Shown: positions 51,056-63,700 of the stretch, in pieces
How the letters are laid out: each line of letters begins with the position of its first letter
Numbering within the stretch: position 1 is the first letter of the stretch
Source of the DNA: Archilochus colubris
Lineage: Eukaryota > Chordata > Aves > Apodiformes > Trochilidae
DNA: 64,000 bases
Reading direction: 5' to 3'
NCBI GenBank assembly: GCA_023079485.1
Contig: CM041083.1
Location: forward strand, 104,299,054 to 104,363,053
Notes under the pieces: generated by a model
Told to the model about the DNA's origin: nothing
The model's input: only the letters and a program-made list of their open reading frames with translations
Databases searched by the model: none
Program-made: the position numbers and the translations under genes

Positions 51056-51524
51056 GGTGAATCTATGAAAATGGATTTTTGGCCCCATATGGATGTCTTG
51101 AAAGAATTTAACCAAATAGATCAAACTCATTTGTCCACTAGACTTTTGAGAGGAAGTGGTCTTCATTTAGAAAATGTAAAAAGTAGGTTTATTGTTTCCA
51201 AAATTTTCTATGGAGAAGTGTTTTCAGTGTGCCTTACAGTATTGAATTTGCACCTTGGATGGCTGACTTGCACATGGCAGACAGAAGTATAAAAATGATG
51301 TCTAGCAACAGGGATGAAGGAGTAAATCTTTATAAGCATGTAGTCTATGTGCCTTTTGTGCTTACCTTCAGAGAGGCTATTTTGCCTTCACCCATTAAGG
51401 TTGAAGAAGAATTTCAGTACATTCCAGTTAAGAGCTTGAACATTCACCAAAATAAACAAAGATGTGCAAGTCTGAAGATAAATCTCTACAGCAGTGAAAG
51501 TGTGGATCCAGCTTTGAAGAGCAG
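51056..51524 (+). pseudogene. Unidentified coding-like segment, frame change, ends at a donor site
   Basis: From 51056 to about 51230 one frame is open (starting MKMDFWPHMDVLKEFNQIDQ); from 51229 a second frame is open to 51549 (PWMADLHMADRSIKMM, VVYVPFVLTFREAILPSPIK). The switch lies at GTGTG, as a two-base slip would give. Base use and peptide composition are balanced and unlike the F/L/I/K-rich chance frames nearby. GAGCAG|GTATGT at 51524/51525 is a near-consensus donor, and TGCCTTACAG at 51231-51240 an acceptor, so 51241-51524 (284 bp) could also be an intact internal exon. The protein family is not recognised; a decayed gene or retrocopy is equally possible. Confidence 0.3.
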
Positions 51525-52333
51525 GTATGTGACACAGGGCATTCCTTAATGAATCTAAACTCCTGTATATATTTACACTTACTGTATTTTATTCTTAGGA
51601 AAAGATTGTCTGTTTTCTGTGTGTCAAAATTGCCATAGACTGTCTAAAGATGTTTGCATAATTTCTGAGTTTTATGTTAAGGGAAAAAGAAAATCTTAAT
51701 AAATACGGTTCAGTAAAAGGGGTCTGTATCAGCAAAGTCCAATCAGAAATATACAAATATTGAGAAGAGTTTGTTCATACGCCCTTCTAAGTATTTATTC
51801 CATAAACACTAATGAATAAATTAACCAGAAGAAAAAATCCAAACCTATAGAGTGTGTGCTAAGAAGAAAGGAATTATTTACTTAGGCTAATACAATTTGG
51901 TTTTGAGGTCAGCAAAAAACAACAGGGCATAATTAATTAGAAGCAATTATGTTTGCATTGCAGGTTTCAAAATAATTTCCAGGGATGTGTGGAAAGAAAA
52001 GGCCGTAGTTGATCACAAATCCTCTTGCAATTATGAACTGGGACTTTCAATACCCATAATAATACCTCTCAGCTTCCAAAAAATATTCCATGTATTTATA
52101 AAGCATGAAATATTGTCAACGTTTATATGCTCAAGTCCAAACAGATGAATAAAATTATTAGCATAAAACCTGAGCTTGCCATTTTAAAGTGTTATTTCAG
52201 GGAGACAGACGTGTCAAGAAGGAAATCAGGTAGACTCATCTGTGATGTTGTTATGGTACAGCTAACATCTTGATGCAAAGTGCACATATTTTTAGACAAG
52301 CTGAAATGACTGCATGTGAGCCCTGAAGTTCAG
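51525..52333 (+). other. Possible 809-bp intron
   Basis: It begins GTATGT and ends AAGTTCAG, in a phase that would join the two flanking open stretches in frame. The pyrimidine tract before the AG is poor. The sequence inside is AT-rich with many stops in all frames. Confidence 0.2.
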
Positions 52334-52643
52334 GAGTGGGAAAATTAGGCAGGCATGCACAGATCAGCAGAGATACTCTGTATCTGAGATGCTCTATAGC
52401 AGTTGTGGCAAAAATATCTTGAAATTAAGACATATCGATCAGAAACATCCAAGTGTGGAGTGTAACATTGGCTGGTTAAAGAGTATAGGGACAAAATGTA
52501 TGGCATCAATAATAGTTGGAGATTACATGAAAGCAAATAAAATTGCTGTGATAGAAGATGACATAAAATACGAACCCTTCTTGACAGTATGTAAGAAATG
52601 GTTGGATGCCCATAAAATCCAACACCCTGATTTTTGGAACTGA
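52334..52643 (+). pseudogene. Unidentified coding-like terminal segment with AATAAA after the stop
   Basis: Open from 52320 to the TGA at 52641-52643, reading for example KHPSVECNIGWLKSIGTK, IIVGDYMKANKIAVIEDD and WLDAHKIQHPDFWN before the stop. An AATAAA signal lies about 15 bp after the stop. The acceptor-like AAGTTCAG|G at 52333 gives the reading phase that the 51524 donor needs, so the segment could be a last exon. The composition is charged and balanced. No domain is recognised and no start codon of its own is needed if it is spliced. It may be a fast-evolving or decayed gene. Confidence 0.28.
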
Positions 52644-52679
52644 GCTGCCAATGTCTCAATAAAGAAGTGGAGCTGTTAA

Positions 52680-55199
52680 AAGGTGGGAAAAGAAGATAAG
52701 ATTAGACTAAATACTATTAAGGACTAAAATACTATGGAAAAAGGCAGGTTGGTCTCCAAGGAAGGCTGAAGCTGGTGAATTAATGGAACCATAATGTCCA
52801 GCATAGGTGACCAAAAGCAGATTTTAGTCTTTTTGAACTTCTTTTGGGTTGGCTCAAAATATTGGTGAATATTTTTTTACTTTTTTTTTTCTTTGAAGCT
52901 AATGAAAGTGTTATCTGGGGACTGCAGAGTGTGGGAGAAGACACTTTGCTGCTGATATCACTATTTATGAAAGCTCTAGGAGTGTATATTTTCTTGGTCT
53001 AACATTTAGAATGTGTATGTTAATACACTGCACACTTTAGACGTAAAAACCTACTAAGGTTAGCAAAGTTTTCATGTTCTTTTTTTTAAAAAAAAAACAA
53101 CTTTTTTTTATTATTATTATCATTTTTTTAATCCTGGCATATTTAAACTTTCTTAGAGAGCAAAACTATTGATATTATATTGCTCTTTTCTTCATAAACT
53201 GTATTATCTTGGTATGGTATGGCTTCAATAGGTTTGCCTTTCTATGATGTTGCAAATGAAACAGAGGCACCTGATTAAGAAATAACTATGGGAATTATAT
53301 AAGCTTTGAGTGAAAGCAGAAATTTGTTCTAAGCTGAGAATATTATAAATATTTTTAATTATTTCATTTTAGTACTTGCCAATTTCTTTTAAAAATAGGC
53401 CAACATAAACGTGAACGTATTTTTCCCTAGGTATAACACCAGCAAAGGTATAATTTCTAGAAGTCTCTAGAAATTGCAGCAGAAATTAATTTTTCTTAGA
53501 CTAACCTTTAATGTTAGATTTCAGCTCATTTGAAGTCATTGAAGATGTATTACAAAATGCCAAAATACTTGTTACACACTCAGGGTTATTGTTCCTGGTA
53601 TAATATTCAGCAGGCTCTCTTGAGAGTGCTATACTTCACAGAGGGAAGAAGAGATGACATATATTGATCTCAGGACTTGGAAATTATAAATGTAGCCTAA
53701 AGTCCCATTTTCATCCACTGTTTCCATCCTCATTTCCCATAAATCTCGGAACTGGCTTTCGTATATTATGTTCTATAAACATAAAACAAATTGCTAAAAA
53801 AACAAACTGCTGAAACAAATTACCATCTGGGCAAGTGGAGTAACCTGATGTCTAAAAAATAACCTTCATGGTATTTTTTTCAGTCTTTATTAAGACATCT
53901 TCAATTTTCATAATACTGAAGCAAGGAAAGATCTAGGATCTGAGGGGAAAACAGAAGGAACTGTCAGAATGAAAAGGGAAGCTCACACCTGAGGTTTGTC
54001 TGCAGTTTAATGCAATTTTTCAAAAGATATTGAATAAAGGACAGTTTTCCCCCATGCAGCAGTGCTTTGAAATTAGTTCCGAGTCAACCAAGCATGCAAA
54101 AATGTCCAACATGCTGGAATCTATTACCTCTCAGTCTTCTGTCATCCATGTTTATTCTTCTCTCAGCCTTTGCACTAGGCTCTGATGCAAGGAATAATAC
54201 AGGTGTCTATTGCCCTCTATCTGCCACTTTTTTTTTTTTTCCACAGAGGAGTAGGTTATCAAACTGAAAAGCTAGGGATTCTGTTTTACATTTAAGGGAA
54301 TTTAACTGCAGAGTAGTGCAGACTGGTATAAATGAACAGCAGCTCAGCTTCACACTCAATCCCAAATGAGTTGGGAGTCTCAGAATTGGAGTATTACCAG
54401 CTGAGCTGTGATTATTTTCTCTGGTCACTGGTATCATCAGGCTCAATACTTGGAAGAGGAAACTTCCCAATGGACATAGGCTAGTGGATGAGTTTCCTGG
54501 AAGGAGACAACTCCTGAATTAAATCTTCATGGAATTCCAGTGATGAGCGAGGGGTGAGGACTTGTGAAAGGAAACCTCACACTAACTGCTCTTTCAGGAG
54601 CCTCTTAGGATGAAGTCAAAGTTCAACTGAGTGTGAGAGCCAGCAAATTTTTACTTTATGTCTTCAGGTTATCCTGCATAGTAAGGTGATGAAAAAAAGG
54701 CATTTATGCTCAGAAAATTTTCTTTTTGACTTTTTTTGTCCTTTCAGCAGTATGTTGAAAAGCAATTTAAATCCAGATATTTAAGACCTCTGTCTTAAGG
54801 AAGGATCAGATAGTTGTTCTTCAGAGAAATACTTACTTCCCCTGAGTATGACAATGTTGAAAGAAAATTAAAATTCATACTATATCCAGCACATTCAGGT
54901 GTGTATAAATAATCTGGAAAAAATGTCTGCTGGTTTCCTTCAAACACACAGCCTGGCTGTGTTATTCTTTCAACATTCATAAATATCTGTTCACAGTACT
55001 TAAATATCCAGACTTTTTCACTGCGTTGGCCCTCTACATATATGCTGTGAATGATGGCTGGGAATTATGTCAGGAATTATTTCATTGGCAGTGATCAGTC
55101 TGACAGTCCTCATGTTACTCAGGCAACAGAGGAGTATTGGGAATTTGGTCTTAATAATTACTATGAGGAATTTGGCTGAAATTGTCAAAATGTCCTTTA
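52680..55199. other. AT-rich non-coding stretch
   Basis: No gene recognised. A T-run/A-run pair (about 53081-53110) can fold back on itself. Short frames are featureless. Confidence 0.55.
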
Positions 55200-56166
55200 T
55201 AACTCTTGTTCCTCCTCCATTCCTGGTGCATCCTTGGTAGTACTCTGGTGCAGTCCTCCCTCCCAGGGATACCTCCAGTACAGTGGTCTTCTCAGTATCA
55301 GGTTAATGGCTGGAAGTTGCTGGAAGCTCCCCTGGCTCCAAAATCTAGACCCAGGCACAGCCCTTCGGCAAGGGTAGATGCAGCTCTACAGTTAATGTAT
55401 TTAGGAAGAAGAAAGTAAGACCTACAGGGCAGAGGAGAGGGGTAGGTGAGAACAATACTGGGGCAGAGACATGAAGGTCAGTGAGGAAGGAGGGGAAGGA
55501 AATACCTGAGCAGACATTCCCCTGCAGCCCATGGTGAGATGGCAGCTGTGCCCCTGCAGCCCATGGAGGAGCAGAGTGGAACAGCCTGTGAAGGACTTGG
55601 TGGAGCAGAAATGGGCCTGCAGCTGTGGAGGACCTGATGCCAAGGGAGGTGACTGAGTCTGAAGCAGGCCATGACTCTGTGGGAAGTCCTCACTGGAACA
55701 GTCTGTTCTGGGAGGACTGCACCTCACGGGAGAACTGTTCCCTGTGGACTGGACCACACGTTGAAGCAGGGGAACAATGTCAGTCCTCCCGTGAGGAGGA
55801 AGAAGCAGAAGAGACAACATGTTATGAATTGACCAGAACCCCTATTCCCCCTCACCCTGCACTGCTGGAGGCAGAGGAGGCAGAGAAATGATGAGCAGTG
55901 CCATTTGGGCTCATGAGGGTGGGGTAAGGTATCTAAGATCAGGTTCTGTTTTCTCTTTGTCTAACTCTGATTCAATTTCCAATAAATTAAGATGATTTTT
56001 TTCCCCAAGTCGAGTCGATTTTGCCTGTGACCATAATTTGTGAGTGCAACTCTCCCTATCCTTGTCTCATCCCATGAGATTTTCTCCTCCCCATCCCACA
56101 GTGGGGGGGAGGAGAGACCGAGCCCAATTCTGCTTCTTTGTTGCCAGCTGGGCCTCAACTATTGCA
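55200..56166 (+). mobile_element. Degraded endogenous-retrovirus LTR, plus strand
   Basis: A GC- and purine-rich body lies in AT-rich DNA with features of a common avian LTR type: CCCTTCGGCAAGGG near the start, an ACAGTTAATGTATTTA-like word, repeated CCCCTGCAGCCCATGG (55519-55534 and 55551-55566, 32 bp apart), GAGGAGGAAGAAGCAGAAGA, GACAACATGTTATGAATTGA, then AATAAA (55981-55986), TTTTGCCTGTGACCATAATT and the closing TTGCCAGCTGGGCCTCAAC. No internal genes remain. The 5' edge is approximate, and no exact target-site duplication could be found. Long frames on both strands reflect the GC-rich composition and are not genes. Confidence 0.75.
55981..55986 (+). terminator. LTR polyadenylation signal (AATAAA)
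   Basis: AATAAA within TTTCCAATAAATTAAGATG, about 180 bp before the LTR end, where the R region of this LTR type ends. Confidence 0.6.
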
Positions 56167-59100
56167 AAGAATATATGAGTGAATCAATAATTATAGATTT
56201 CAGATATACTCCTCCCTATTTTTTTTATACTAACATGAAATAATTTATGATTATGGCACTTTTAAAAATATATCCCACTAAAATAAAAAGACAACTAGCC
56301 ACTTTTTTTCCTTTCTATGAAATGACTTTAGAAATTCTGAATCAGATTAAACCTCCTGCTGTTCAGATCGTTATTGCTTAAACAAAGTCCTCTGAGGAGG
56401 GTAATTCTTCAATCTCTCCCTTCCTTCTCTTAGAGTAGATGTTAGTTTCAAAATACTGCAGGCAGCACAATGAATATTCAATGAGAAGTGTGCCTGTGAC
56501 ACCTGCTTCTTCTTTAGAGTTTTAGAACTGAGTTTAAAAGCTGACAGAGGAATGGTATTATGTGCCTGTAAAAGTAATGAGTTTCATTTAAGGAGATATA
56601 TATTAAAGCTGTCGTGGGTGGCCTGATTAATGAAGCACCTCAGTGAATTTATTATTTCCCAAGAAGAAGCACCAAGCAATATTTTATGTCAAAAACATGT
56701 ATCAGGATTTATCCGCCTGTTAAAACCTCTGTTTTATGGCTAATCTTCTGATCCTGTCAGGAAAATGGATGTTACTTCTCTAGTTGGATTATTTTTATTT
56801 AAAATGTATATATGTTTGAAGTTACATATATATTTGTATTTATCACAGAGTTGCATTTTAACTAAAGAAGTACATTTTGAATTTTACCAGGAATTAATAA
56901 AGTTTAGATGCACAACTTCAAAGATGAGAGTTGACAAACTACATGTATTGAATATTTTTAATGGTTGAGGTTCTTTCTTTGGAGACAAGTATGTCTGATA
57001 TCTATCATGTACACAAGTGTTACTAATAACTGCAGTGCTGTACTGTAAAAAGGCAATATATTACTTGCCATTTAGTAAATTCTTGATTAAGCACATAGTG
57101 CTGGAGACTTGCTGCACAGCAACTGGAGCTTACTGTGAAATGCAAAAGTATTTTATATATTTATATTGGTCTTCTTTCTAGTTGAAAGCTGTGAGATGCA
57201 CATAGTTCATATAGACACATGCACATGTTCATATAGACAATAAGAGCTTGGCAAGTGAGGAAAAGATTAGTGAGGCAAATAATTTCACCTGCTCAGGAGT
57301 GTTATCTAAATTGCTTTAAACGAAGAGGCAGAAAGGAATTTGAGAAGCCCTGGTAGCTTAAGTATTTCCTTCCTTGGATTCAAGTTATAAGATTTAATAA
57401 ATGGAGAACTTGTAGCCTCATGCAACAACACCCTAAGTAGAAACAGAGTCAGTGTTGTATGAAATCCCATTATTAACAATATCAACTGGGTTATTAAAGA
57501 TGAGAACTCTGTGTCTTCAGTGAAAGTTGGTGGCTTACCAGACCCATACTGTGACTTGTTGAGTTTTCTTCAGTGAAAACTTGGGCCTACAGCAAATTAC
57601 CTTCTCTTGCAGATTCTTGTTCACTGCTTTGGTAAACTACCTGACTGTGGTGGTAGAGAAACACTCCACCTTCCTTGGAAAGCAGAAGTAGTCTAATGGT
57701 GGCAGTGTGGAGTGTGGTATCTCGTGATCAGGCAGACAGATCAGATTTCCTGGGCTGGGTTCACTGACAGTTTGGTTCTCCTAATTCCTGGACCTGATCC
57801 ATTGCCATCTTCTGCCACGGTCAGGGAGCAGTGGCGAATAGAAAATGTTCATGGTTTTTGAAACCCTTCTTGTTATGTTACTTAAGAAGTCAATGGGGAG
57901 GGGTTTCATTTGGTTTCTTTAGAAGTTTTAAATCTAAAAATGTATCCATATTTTTTCATTATTATGAAAAACATCAGAAGATGACTTATGAGAGAGAAAC
58001 GGCTAGTGTAAACTTAGCTGTATCTATAAATATAGTCATGTGTGTATGTTGAGGGAGTATGCACTGCTTTCAGTATGCCCTCAGTAGAAATTCTGTGAAA
58101 TTAAATTATTTGTTCGTTGTACCTTTGAAAGCATGATGCAAGAAGGTTTCTGTTTTCTGTCATTGCCCTGTACCTCTGTATGACTGGTGGCTAGCTACTG
58201 CCAGAGCCTCATGTTCCAGACTGAAAACTGACAGGCTGATATTTCATTTAAAGTATGAATATATGCAGGTCATTAAAGCAGAAGGAGCTGAGGAGTTTTG
58301 GTTTATGGGTTCGGGTTTGTTTTTGGTTTTTTTACATTCTTGGCATAATTTGGGGAGCAATACCTGTGAACATAAGGATTTCAGAGTCCATGAAACTGAA
58401 TATACGTGTTTTGAAAATACTGCTATAGTGTACAGAATCTAACAGTGTGTAATTACCATCACCTGAAAACTGTTTTATTCATTTCAGGATTTAAGAAGGA
58501 ATTTATTCTTTTATTCTAGTATAAACAACAGTCAAGAATACAGTTCAGTCCAGGTCGTCAAACAAATATCCCAGTTGAATTCCTTTTTTTAATGAGAAAG
58601 ACATTGAGTTAATTCTATGTCTTCGTCATAGAGGTTAACTTCACAGTGGTCATACCTGCCTAGGTTATATCTATCAAGAATTCAAGAATGATGTTAATAG
58701 GTCTCATGCCAAAAGTTCTACCTGGATGTTTAAAGATTATATAGTACAAATCAGTCTTGTTTTTCCTTTCCGTGTTCTACATTTTTTTTCAAACATTCTA
58801 TTTGCAATGAACTATTATATACTCCTCATTTTTGTAATTTAATTCCGTATGCATTTCTGAAAGAATTCAAGAAAGATACAGTTTTATGAAGCACACCAAA
58901 TTATTGTTCAGAAATTGAATGATGATCTCTTCCATTCATTGGATTATTTTGCAAGAACATTTAACAATTTTATATATTCACGAGTCGCCATCAGTATCTA
59001 AATTTAGTGAGCCTACCAGAATGAAAGGAAAATACATGATCAGAAATATGACAAATTTTATGTTTACATGAGTTAGAAATCTCTTTACCTCTAATTTGCT

Positions 59101-60693
59101 GTAAAATTGCACTAGAAATATTTTGAGTTTCAACAGTAAACTCATCTAATCCCAGCAAAAACATAACTCTTGATGAAATGACTTCTGGTGATGTATATAA
59201 TATTTAAAAAAAAAAATACAGACAAAAAGTCATGGCTGAAGAGGAGTGGCTTTAACATTTCATACGTGCTGGATTTTCATTGAAATCTTCATTCCTAAAA
59301 TCATACTTCTTGTCTATAAGTGCAGAGAGAGAAGAGTGTGAAGGATATAAAATTACTTTTTTGGGAGGAAGGAGCTATGCTGTAACCTCACAATGTTTCT
59401 GGCAAGATGGCACGTGTATAGGTACATTGGTTTTATTTGTTTTTGTTTTGAAGCATTTAAGCAAGTTGCAGTGTGGTTATATAAAAGCATGGAAAGTCAC
59501 GTTGTGCATCCCCACTGTCTCTATGCTGCCTTTCTTGAGGTGGTGTCACAAGCAGTTGTAGCAACGCTGTCCTTGCTTTTGGACTCCAGTTGTGGATGAG
59601 GAAGAGAATGACAAGAATGGCTCCTCTGAAAAAAAAAATCTTAAAAGCTTTTCAGTGACGTGTAACATGCTTGGTGAAACGTGTGGTGCAGGAGATCAAA
59701 CACTGTTTCTGGCCAACAAGCAGTTCTCATCTCTGCAGTCTTGTCGACTGCTGCTTGACACCCTGTGTCTTGTTGTTTGCAGTGCAGATTGCTTTCTGCA
59801 CACATTTGCTGTATCACTGTGTGCATGCAAGTAATGAAGAGGATAGATTCCAACTCTAATTTAACTCGAGATTCAGAACTGGAAAAGCAGAAATCACCTC
59901 CTAACCAAGTAATGACTAATTTTAATGTTTCTTGTTGTAAAATATGAAAGCACAGAAACCAGATATATTCATGCGAAATGCCTGGGAACAATAAACACCG
60001 TTCAGCCTTATAAGTTATATGAAACTTAGTGATTATCATGTGTGGATTAGTCCTACTATTAACAGAAGGTACAATTATTTAGGTTAGTGTATTTATTTCC
60101 TTTCCTCCTTTAACAAACATTGTACCTCTTTGAACATAAAATCATTATGATATAGTAGTCTCTTCTCATAGCAATCTTCTCTTGGTACTTTAGCTTGCTT
60201 TGTGCATAGCTGTTAACTTTTACATTGCAGTAAGAAGTATAAATGGCATTATGCTGCCAGAACAAGAAGTGTTAATGATTAGTGAAGGGAGGAGAGATTA
60301 TTTTTGACCTTTCCCTTAGTTTTCATAAGAACTGGAAAAACAGATTTTGAGAAGTGTGTACTGACCTAGAACAGAAATTTAAACCAATAGTGAGCACAGA
60401 ATCTTTTGGCTTACTGACATCTGAAAGGAACCTTTACTCTGTTTTGTTTTGTTTTGTTTTTTACATGCAAAGAGAGTATATTTAGATAGCTTAAACATGA
60501 AGAGATGAAGACACCCATCCATTCGTAGACGTCAAATGTTGGTACAGATGAATTGAATATGTTGTGTTCACTAGGCTTAAGAATACTTGCAGCTTAAAAA
60601 GGGAGTTTGATATTCAAAGTGGAGCTTTTAATTTACTCTGAAGAATCTCTTTCCTGGTCTTTTATGTGTGATTTTGTCCTCAGATGGCTGCCA
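56167..60693. other. AT-rich non-coding stretch
   Basis: No gene recognised. A short direct duplication of GTTCATATAGACA lies at 57205-57217 and 57227-57239. 56580-56760 looks unlike its neighbours (see findings). A (TTTTG)n run lies at 60440-60462. Frames near 59280-60039 overlap on both strands and have no recognised domain. Confidence 0.5.
60440..60462. repeat. (TTTTG)n microsatellite
   Basis: Four to five tandem TTTTG units. Confidence 0.88.
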
Positions 60694-60694
60694 G

Positions 60695-60762
60695 TGACCC
60701 CTGAGAAAAAGTATACTGTTTATAGCTTTGACCCCTGAGAAAAAGTATACTGTTTATAGCTT
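60695..60762. repeat. Exact 34-bp tandem duplication
   Basis: Two adjacent identical copies (60695-60728 and 60729-60762) of a unit beginning TGACCCCTGAGAAAAAGTAT and ending TTTATAGCTT. Perfect identity means a recent duplication by replication slippage, or an assembly artefact. Confidence 0.95.
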
Positions 60763-63700
60763 ATTCATTCCTCTGTATTAAAAGTTAAAATGTAACAAAC
60801 ATAAAAAGGTGTCAGTTTTCTCTAAGTTATAATGACTTACTGAATAGATGTTGAATGGAGAAAACAGAACACAAATCTCAGAAGTAATAAAATATAGCTC
60901 ATTACTTAATGGACCTTTATTGGAGAGGGGGCTGAGGGTTGTTCTTCATTTTGCAGTATGCACAAAGGTTATGTGCCATTAAGGAATACATAGCAGTCAC
61001 AAGCATTAACAAACTTGTTGCAAAGTGTTCCTTCTCAGTAAGCCTGAAGTACCAATTCAAACCAATAATATTAGAAACAAAAACATACAAACAAACAAAC
61101 CTACTTTGCTTCCCAGGTTCAACTTCTTTCCTTCACCCTCAAGTCCTCTACATCTTCCCCTGCCCCATGAGAGACAGGGGAAGGGAAAATGGTTGGTTTT
61201 ATGTTGTCCATAACAGCTCCTCTGTAATGCTTCTTCCTCCACACGCCTGTCCCGTGCTTCATCGTGTGTCCTTCCCATGGGCTGCAGTTCTTCAGGGAAA
61301 ACCTTATTTCAGTGTGGGCTCTCTGTGGGCTGCAGTTCCTTCAGGGCAAGACCTGCTCCATCATGTTCTTTCCTAGGAACTTCAGGTATCCCTGCTGGGT
61401 CACCTGGATCACTTGTTCCTTCCTGCCCCTCTCCCTCTAGTGCTCACAGGGATATTTCTTAAACTTTTCTCCTCACCCCTCACAGTATTTCTATCTAAAA
61501 GGAAACAAACAAAAAGAAACAAGCCCACAAGATAATGCTTTTGTTAGGGTTTATTGCTTTTTCTTTTCTCCTTAATGGACTAATGCTGAGGTTCTCCCAG
61601 GACCTAGAGATCCTGAGTGTCAGATATAAAGAGAGAAAGAGTGAGGATTTGCATAAGTAAACTGGCACAAGAAGAAATGAAATAACAAACTGAATGTTGC
61701 TTAAAGAACATTACTGAAACCATATGGAGTAAGAATATAACAGTGTCATTCCTTGAATTTTTTCTTGTGGTCCTTATAAGGTACCCACTGAGAAAGAAGA
61801 AAAAGTCAGCATAGGATACCAGTTTCAATGACTTCAATGACTGCCCTCAGAAGGATAAAATAAATGTGTTAAATAATAATAATATCATATAAAATAATAT
61901 AATATATATGTTCTTAAGACTCCAGAATCACAACAGATGTTATGGCTAAACAATGCAAATGCTGATTTGAAAAATTGTTGTCTTGCTCAAGGTACTTAAA
62001 TGAGAGTTATATGGGTTTGATTTTCAGTGGTAGCTGTATTCTAGACCAGGATCTCATAACCAAAGTAATTTGTTTAGATCACTAATGCTGGATTTGCTAG
62101 TTGTTTCAAGATCCAGTTCTTAAGACACCTAATCAGTAAGCTAAATAAAAAATAGTAATATATACATTAAGTAAATCTATCAGCCAGTAGGAAATTAATT
62201 AAAGATACTACAACTGAGAATAGAAATCTTGTGTAATTGTCTTATATAGATGGAGTACTGGATGTGAGTTTTACATTTGTTAATACAGGGAAAAAAATGG
62301 CACTGATACTTTTCAACTGAGGAAAAGGACCATTTTATTTCTGCTACATCAGATGGGAAACTGATGAAAGTTTATGTACCTACTTTTATCCTTTAAATGG
62401 GAGGTTATTCAGGTTATATCTAAATCAAAAGGTTTTCTCTAGAAAAGGACTACAGCAGTTCCTATCTACCAGATGTGAAGGGCTTTTTTTTTTTACTTTT
62501 GATTTTTAAGCTGTACTTTAAAGTGCTTCTGTAGTAATAGTTAGGAAGAAATGCTTGGAATAAATTTAATTCATTCCACAAAGTACTGCTTTCTCCCAAG
62601 GTATCTTCTATGCCACTTACAGAGTTTGTAGCATGTGAGTCTATCATGGAGTTGGCTCTTTCATCTTAAAATACCTAGGCAGGGCAATGAGAGGTGGCAC
62701 AGTACTAATTGCCTGGGTTTTATGCAGTTTCGAAAAAAAGCAAATGGTTCATGACTGGTAGAATAGGATTGTATGTCAATGGAAAATGTTAAATTCCTTG
62801 CTTTTAGGTCAGGAAGACCCAGTTAGTCAAGACTTGGCTTAGAGTTGAAATATTTGTGAGAGACTCAGAATTTGCTTTTAAGTTCAGAATAGTCCACTGA
62901 GGGGTAGACACCTCCTGCTAGACACCTCCAGTTATTCATGGTATTAAAGAGGTTGAAATGTTGGCAGTATCTTTCTTCTCAAGATAACAATGGTTTTCAA
63001 ATGCCTTTTTCTATTAAAGGTTTTTGCTTAGTCTTCTCCTTTAGATATAATACTTATGAATGCAGAGGTAAAGGAAATGACTGGGTTAGGATAAACAGCT
63101 ATCCAAATTTTATAATAAAAAGATTAATAGGAGTTTTACCAGATTTTCACTGCAAATGCTTATTTTCACCCATTTTATACATAAAGTGGTTGGTTAATAT
63201 TCAGGGAGCAATTTATTCAATACTCACTTGAACTGATGTTCAGGAGATGGCAACTTTAATCTATATTGGTGTTCAATGGAAAAGTGTAAACATCAGAGGT
63301 GGACATCCAACATTCTTAAGACATGAAAAAAAAAAGACATAAATTAGTTGGATAAAATATATGCTATTTTACATAAAATGCAAGTAAATATGTTTTATTG
63401 CATAAAACATATGTCTTGTAATTGTCCTTTCTAACTATCTGATCAAATTTTAGGTGAAATTAATTTACTTTTCAATTTTAATGTAATTATTCAAGACAAC
63501 ACAAATTTAGAAATAATTATCATAGAATGGAGGGTCCTTTATTCACCAGTATTTCTTGTGATTTTGATGGTAAATTTAAGCTACAGAAAAAATGAGTCCT
63601 TTAAAATATAGATATTGACCAAGGTAGGTCTCTGATAACATAAAAAAAAACCTGCTTTTCTCATTATGTATCAAGCATAATATTTTTCTAATTACTTCTA

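Noticed and set aside
55422..55891. Overlapping frames of 71-132 codons on both strands
   Set aside because: They lie inside the degraded LTR and reflect its GC-rich composition.
60939..61376. 145-codon plus-strand frame
   Set aside because: No domain; much of it lies in a pyrimidine-rich patch that is also open on the minus strand.
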